Below, piece by piece: positions 12,658 through 13,633 of a stretch of 13,633 nucleotides of DNA. The notes beneath the pieces are model-generated. The model did not search any database. It was not told where the DNA came from and saw only the letters and a list, made by a program, of their open reading frames with translations. The translations under genes were made by a program, and so were the position numbers. Each line of letters opens with the position of its first letter. Within the stretch, counting starts at the first letter, position 1. The stretch is taken from the NCBI RefSeq assembly GCF_000719705.1, contig NZ_JOHO01000103.1, positions 1 to 13,633 of the forward strand. Reading direction: 5' to 3'. The stretch comes from Streptomyces sp. NRRL S-350 (GTDB lineage Bacteria > Actinomycetota > Actinomycetes > Streptomycetales > Streptomycetaceae).

Positions 12658-12863
12658 TGCACATCCCTGGCAATCCCGCGGGCTCCGCGTCGACCCCACG
12701 CGCGACTCCGTGCACCGGCTCGACGGCGTCCCCCGCGCCACCGGGCGCTCGAGTGCGCGCGCGCCTGGTCGAGGGGGCGGCCGAGCGGCCGAGCGAGTCG
12801 GAGGTGACCGGCATGACCCCGGCGGGTCCAGCCGTGTCCGCCCCCTTATGGGAGGAGCTCTTC

Positions 12864-13448
12864 ATGAGCACCGGTACGGCTTTGGCGGTTGACCCCCATG
12901 TGGTCACCTGTACGCTCGCGCCTCGCTTCGAAGCTGTCAGAACCGCGCGCGACTTCGCCCGGACCACGCTCCAACGCTGGGGACTGACGGAGCTGTTCGA
13001 CGACGTCGCGCTGGTGGCCTCCGAACTCGTGACCAACGCGCTCCGGCACGCGATCGGCGCGCGGCCCGACCCGGCGGTCGGTGCCCGAAGCGAGTACGAC
13101 TTTCCCACCCAGCCGACCCATGAGGGCCGACTGCCGATCCGAATAAGCCTGGTGCACCGCGCACCCCAGGTGGTCTGCGCGGTGAGCGACCCGAGCAGTG
13201 TCGGGCCGGTGGCACGGGAGGCGGACTTCGTCGCCGAATCCGGCCGTGGGCTGCACCTGGTGGAGTCCTTCAGCCGCTCCTGGGGCTGGCACCCGCTGGG
13301 CAGCGGCAAGGTCGTGTGGGCGATGTTCGAGGCGGATCAGCTCGGCGGCTCCCCGCTCGACGGACACCCCGAGATCGGCGGGCGGGCGGCGCTCGACGCG
13401 CTCGGCGGACCGCTTGAGCTCGGCGGACGGCACCGGCGCTCGGCCTAG
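12864..13448 (+). CDS. RsbW-like ATP-binding protein (HATPase_c, anti-sigma-type)
   Basis: This is a GHKL-fold protein of the serine-kinase/anti-sigma-like group abundant in streptomycetes, 194 residues from the ATG at 12864, which has GGAGGAG six bases upstream (12851-12857). The N-box is ELVTNALRHA (54-63) with E54 and N58. The G1 segment is VSDPSS (107-112) with D109 but a degenerate glycine. The G2 region is ESGRGLHLVESF (125-136), then SWGWHP and GKVVWAMF (148-155). Between N-box and G1 is an insertion of about 24 residues (64-88). In RsbW these motifs bind ATP to phosphorylate an antagonist; kinase activity here is not established. It is divergent from the XRE/DUF5753 gene. The stop TAG overlaps the CTAG where an IS element begins, so the native C-terminus may have been altered. 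Confidence 0.9.
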   Translation: MSTGTALAVDPHVVTCTLAPRFEAVRTARDFARTTLQRWGLTELFDDVALVASELVTNALRHAIGARPDPAVGARSEYDFPTQPTHEGRLPIRISLVHRAPQVVCAVSDPSSVGPVAREADFVAESGRGLHLVESFSRSWGWHPLGSGKVVWAMFEADQLGGSPLDGHPEIGGRAALDALGGPLELGGRHRRSA

Positions 13449-13475
13449 GGCCTGTATGAGGTTGTGATCAATCTT

Positions 13476-13507
13476 CGGGTTTCTGTCCCGCGCTGGGGCA
13501 GAACCCG
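13476..13507 (+). promoter_or_regulatory. 13-bp hairpin upstream of the transposase start
   Basis: CGGGTT (13476-13481) pairs with AACCCG (13502-13507); past a bulged T, CTGTCCC (13483-13489) pairs with GGGGCAG (13495-13501), with one T-G wobble, around GCGCT. It ends just before the AGGA ribosome site (13510-13513). Such stems near IS ends can limit transposase synthesis from transcripts entering from outside; here the ATPase gene reads in that direction. Confidence 0.55.
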
Positions 13508-13522
13508 GTAGGACTGTTGAGT

Positions 13523-13633
13523 GTGACGCGCAGGCAACTCACGGACGAGCAGTGGAGTTTGATTGAGCCCTATCTGCCGATCGGCAGGTTTGGGCCGTAC
13601 CCCGAACGACTTCGTGATCAGTTCGAGGGGGTG
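13523..13633 (+). CDS. IS5-family transposase, N-terminal fragment (runs off window)
   Basis: Thirty-seven codons are visible from GTG at 13523 (TTG at 13517 is an in-frame alternative), with AGGA (13510-13513) upstream. The reading QLTDEQWSLIEPYLP (5-19), followed by FGPYPERLRDQFEGV (23-37), is the characteristic N-terminal (DUF4096-like) part of IS5/IS427-group DDE transposases, which insert DNA by cut-and-paste. The DDE catalytic region is outside the window. IS427-type elements often split the transposase over two overlapping frames, which cannot be judged here. It follows the ATP-binding gene on the same strand. Confidence 0.85.
   Translation, partial: MTRRQLTDEQWSLIEPYLPIGRFGPYPERLRDQFEGV

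Larger units (their letters stand above)
12446..12863. other. 418-bp divergent intergenic region rich in palindromes
   Basis: This lies between the XRE/DUF5753 and ATP-binding genes. The frame of the ATPase is open back to an ATG at 12642, but the stretch has no recognisable fold or ribosome site, so I treat it as non-coding. The half nearer the XRE gene is richer in A/T and holds repeated ATCAGTT motifs and several TGCACGTG palindromes, plus GCATATGC (12578-12585) and TTGCAT (12576-12581, 12615-12620). The ATPase-proximal half (12665-12850) is GC-rich and shows nothing I can assign. Confidence 0.6.
13449..13633 (+). mobile_element. Left end of an IS5-family insertion sequence, cut by window end
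   Basis: The element is inferred from the transposase N-terminus and from the abrupt change straight after the ATPase stop. Its left end probably begins GGGCCTGTATGAG at or next to 13449. The preceding CTAG (13445-13448) agrees with the TA/CTAG-type targets of several IS5 subgroups. The right end, second inverted repeat and target duplication lie beyond the window, so the boundary is approximate. Confidence 0.7.

Noticed and set aside
12642..12863. N-terminal extension of the ATP-binding protein from ATG 12642
   Set aside because: That ATG lies inside the TGCACGTG palindrome region, has no ribosome site, and the extension has no recognisable fold, whereas ATG 12864 has GGAGGAG at ideal spacing.

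Overview
This is a high-GC actinobacterial chromosome segment, most likely from Streptomyces, Kitasatospora or a close relative. The signs are strong G/C bias at third codon positions, long antisense shadow ORFs, GTG and TTG starts, 4-bp ATGA/GTGA overlaps, and families typical of streptomycetes (DUF6421, DUF5134, an XRE/DUF5753 regulator beside an RsbW-like ATPase). I see no rRNA, tRNA or CRISPR. All names come from reading the sequence; no database search was run.

Layout. (1) About 65-3413, minus strand: a three-gene operon, DUF6421 protein -> short-chain dehydrogenase/reductase -> threonine-aldolase-like PLP enzyme. Both junctions are ATGA overlaps, a candidate promoter lies upstream and a strong hairpin lies downstream. 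Its reaction is unknown. DUF6421 carries an HDxxH...EExxxD pattern that looks like a metal site. (2) 3346-3840: a 495-bp divergent intergenic region with a hexamer repeat and a perfect 14-bp palindrome. (3) 3841-6457, plus strand: a polar amino-acid ABC importer (lipoprotein binding protein, permease, ATPase), again with overlapping start/stop codons. (4) 6602-8415, plus strand: A-rich tandem repeats, then a His/Met-rich DUF5134 membrane protein started by TTG, then an M56-type membrane metallopeptidase with no BlaI/MecI-type repressor beside it. (5) 8480-8520: four GCTCGA hexamers in exact 10-bp phase between convergent genes. (6) 8539-10559: a MarR regulator divergent from a DHA2-type MFS exporter, with TGCAT/ATGCA palindromes between them and a probable leaderless exporter mRNA. 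(7) 10566-10640: two hairpins ending the exporter unit. (8) 10756-11394: a TetR regulator with a perfect palindrome between its -10 box and its start codon. (9) 11579-13448: an XRE/DUF5753 regulator divergent from an RsbW-like ATP-binding protein, separated by 418 bp with several TGCACGTG palindromes. The small DUF397 protein that often accompanies such regulators is not seen. (10) From about 13449 to the window end: the left end of an IS5-family element whose transposase is cut by the window edge. It abuts the stop codon of the ATPase gene, and a 13-bp hairpin precedes the transposase start.

Working together: the DUF6421 operon and the divergent amino-acid importer may share a substrate, but only position supports this. 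MarR/MFS is a conventional regulator-exporter pair. XRE/ATPase belongs to the expanded streptomycete regulator/anti-sigma-like families linked to development. The most promising leads are the uncharacterised DUF6421 operon, the TGCACGTG operator cluster, and the DUF5134-M56 pair.
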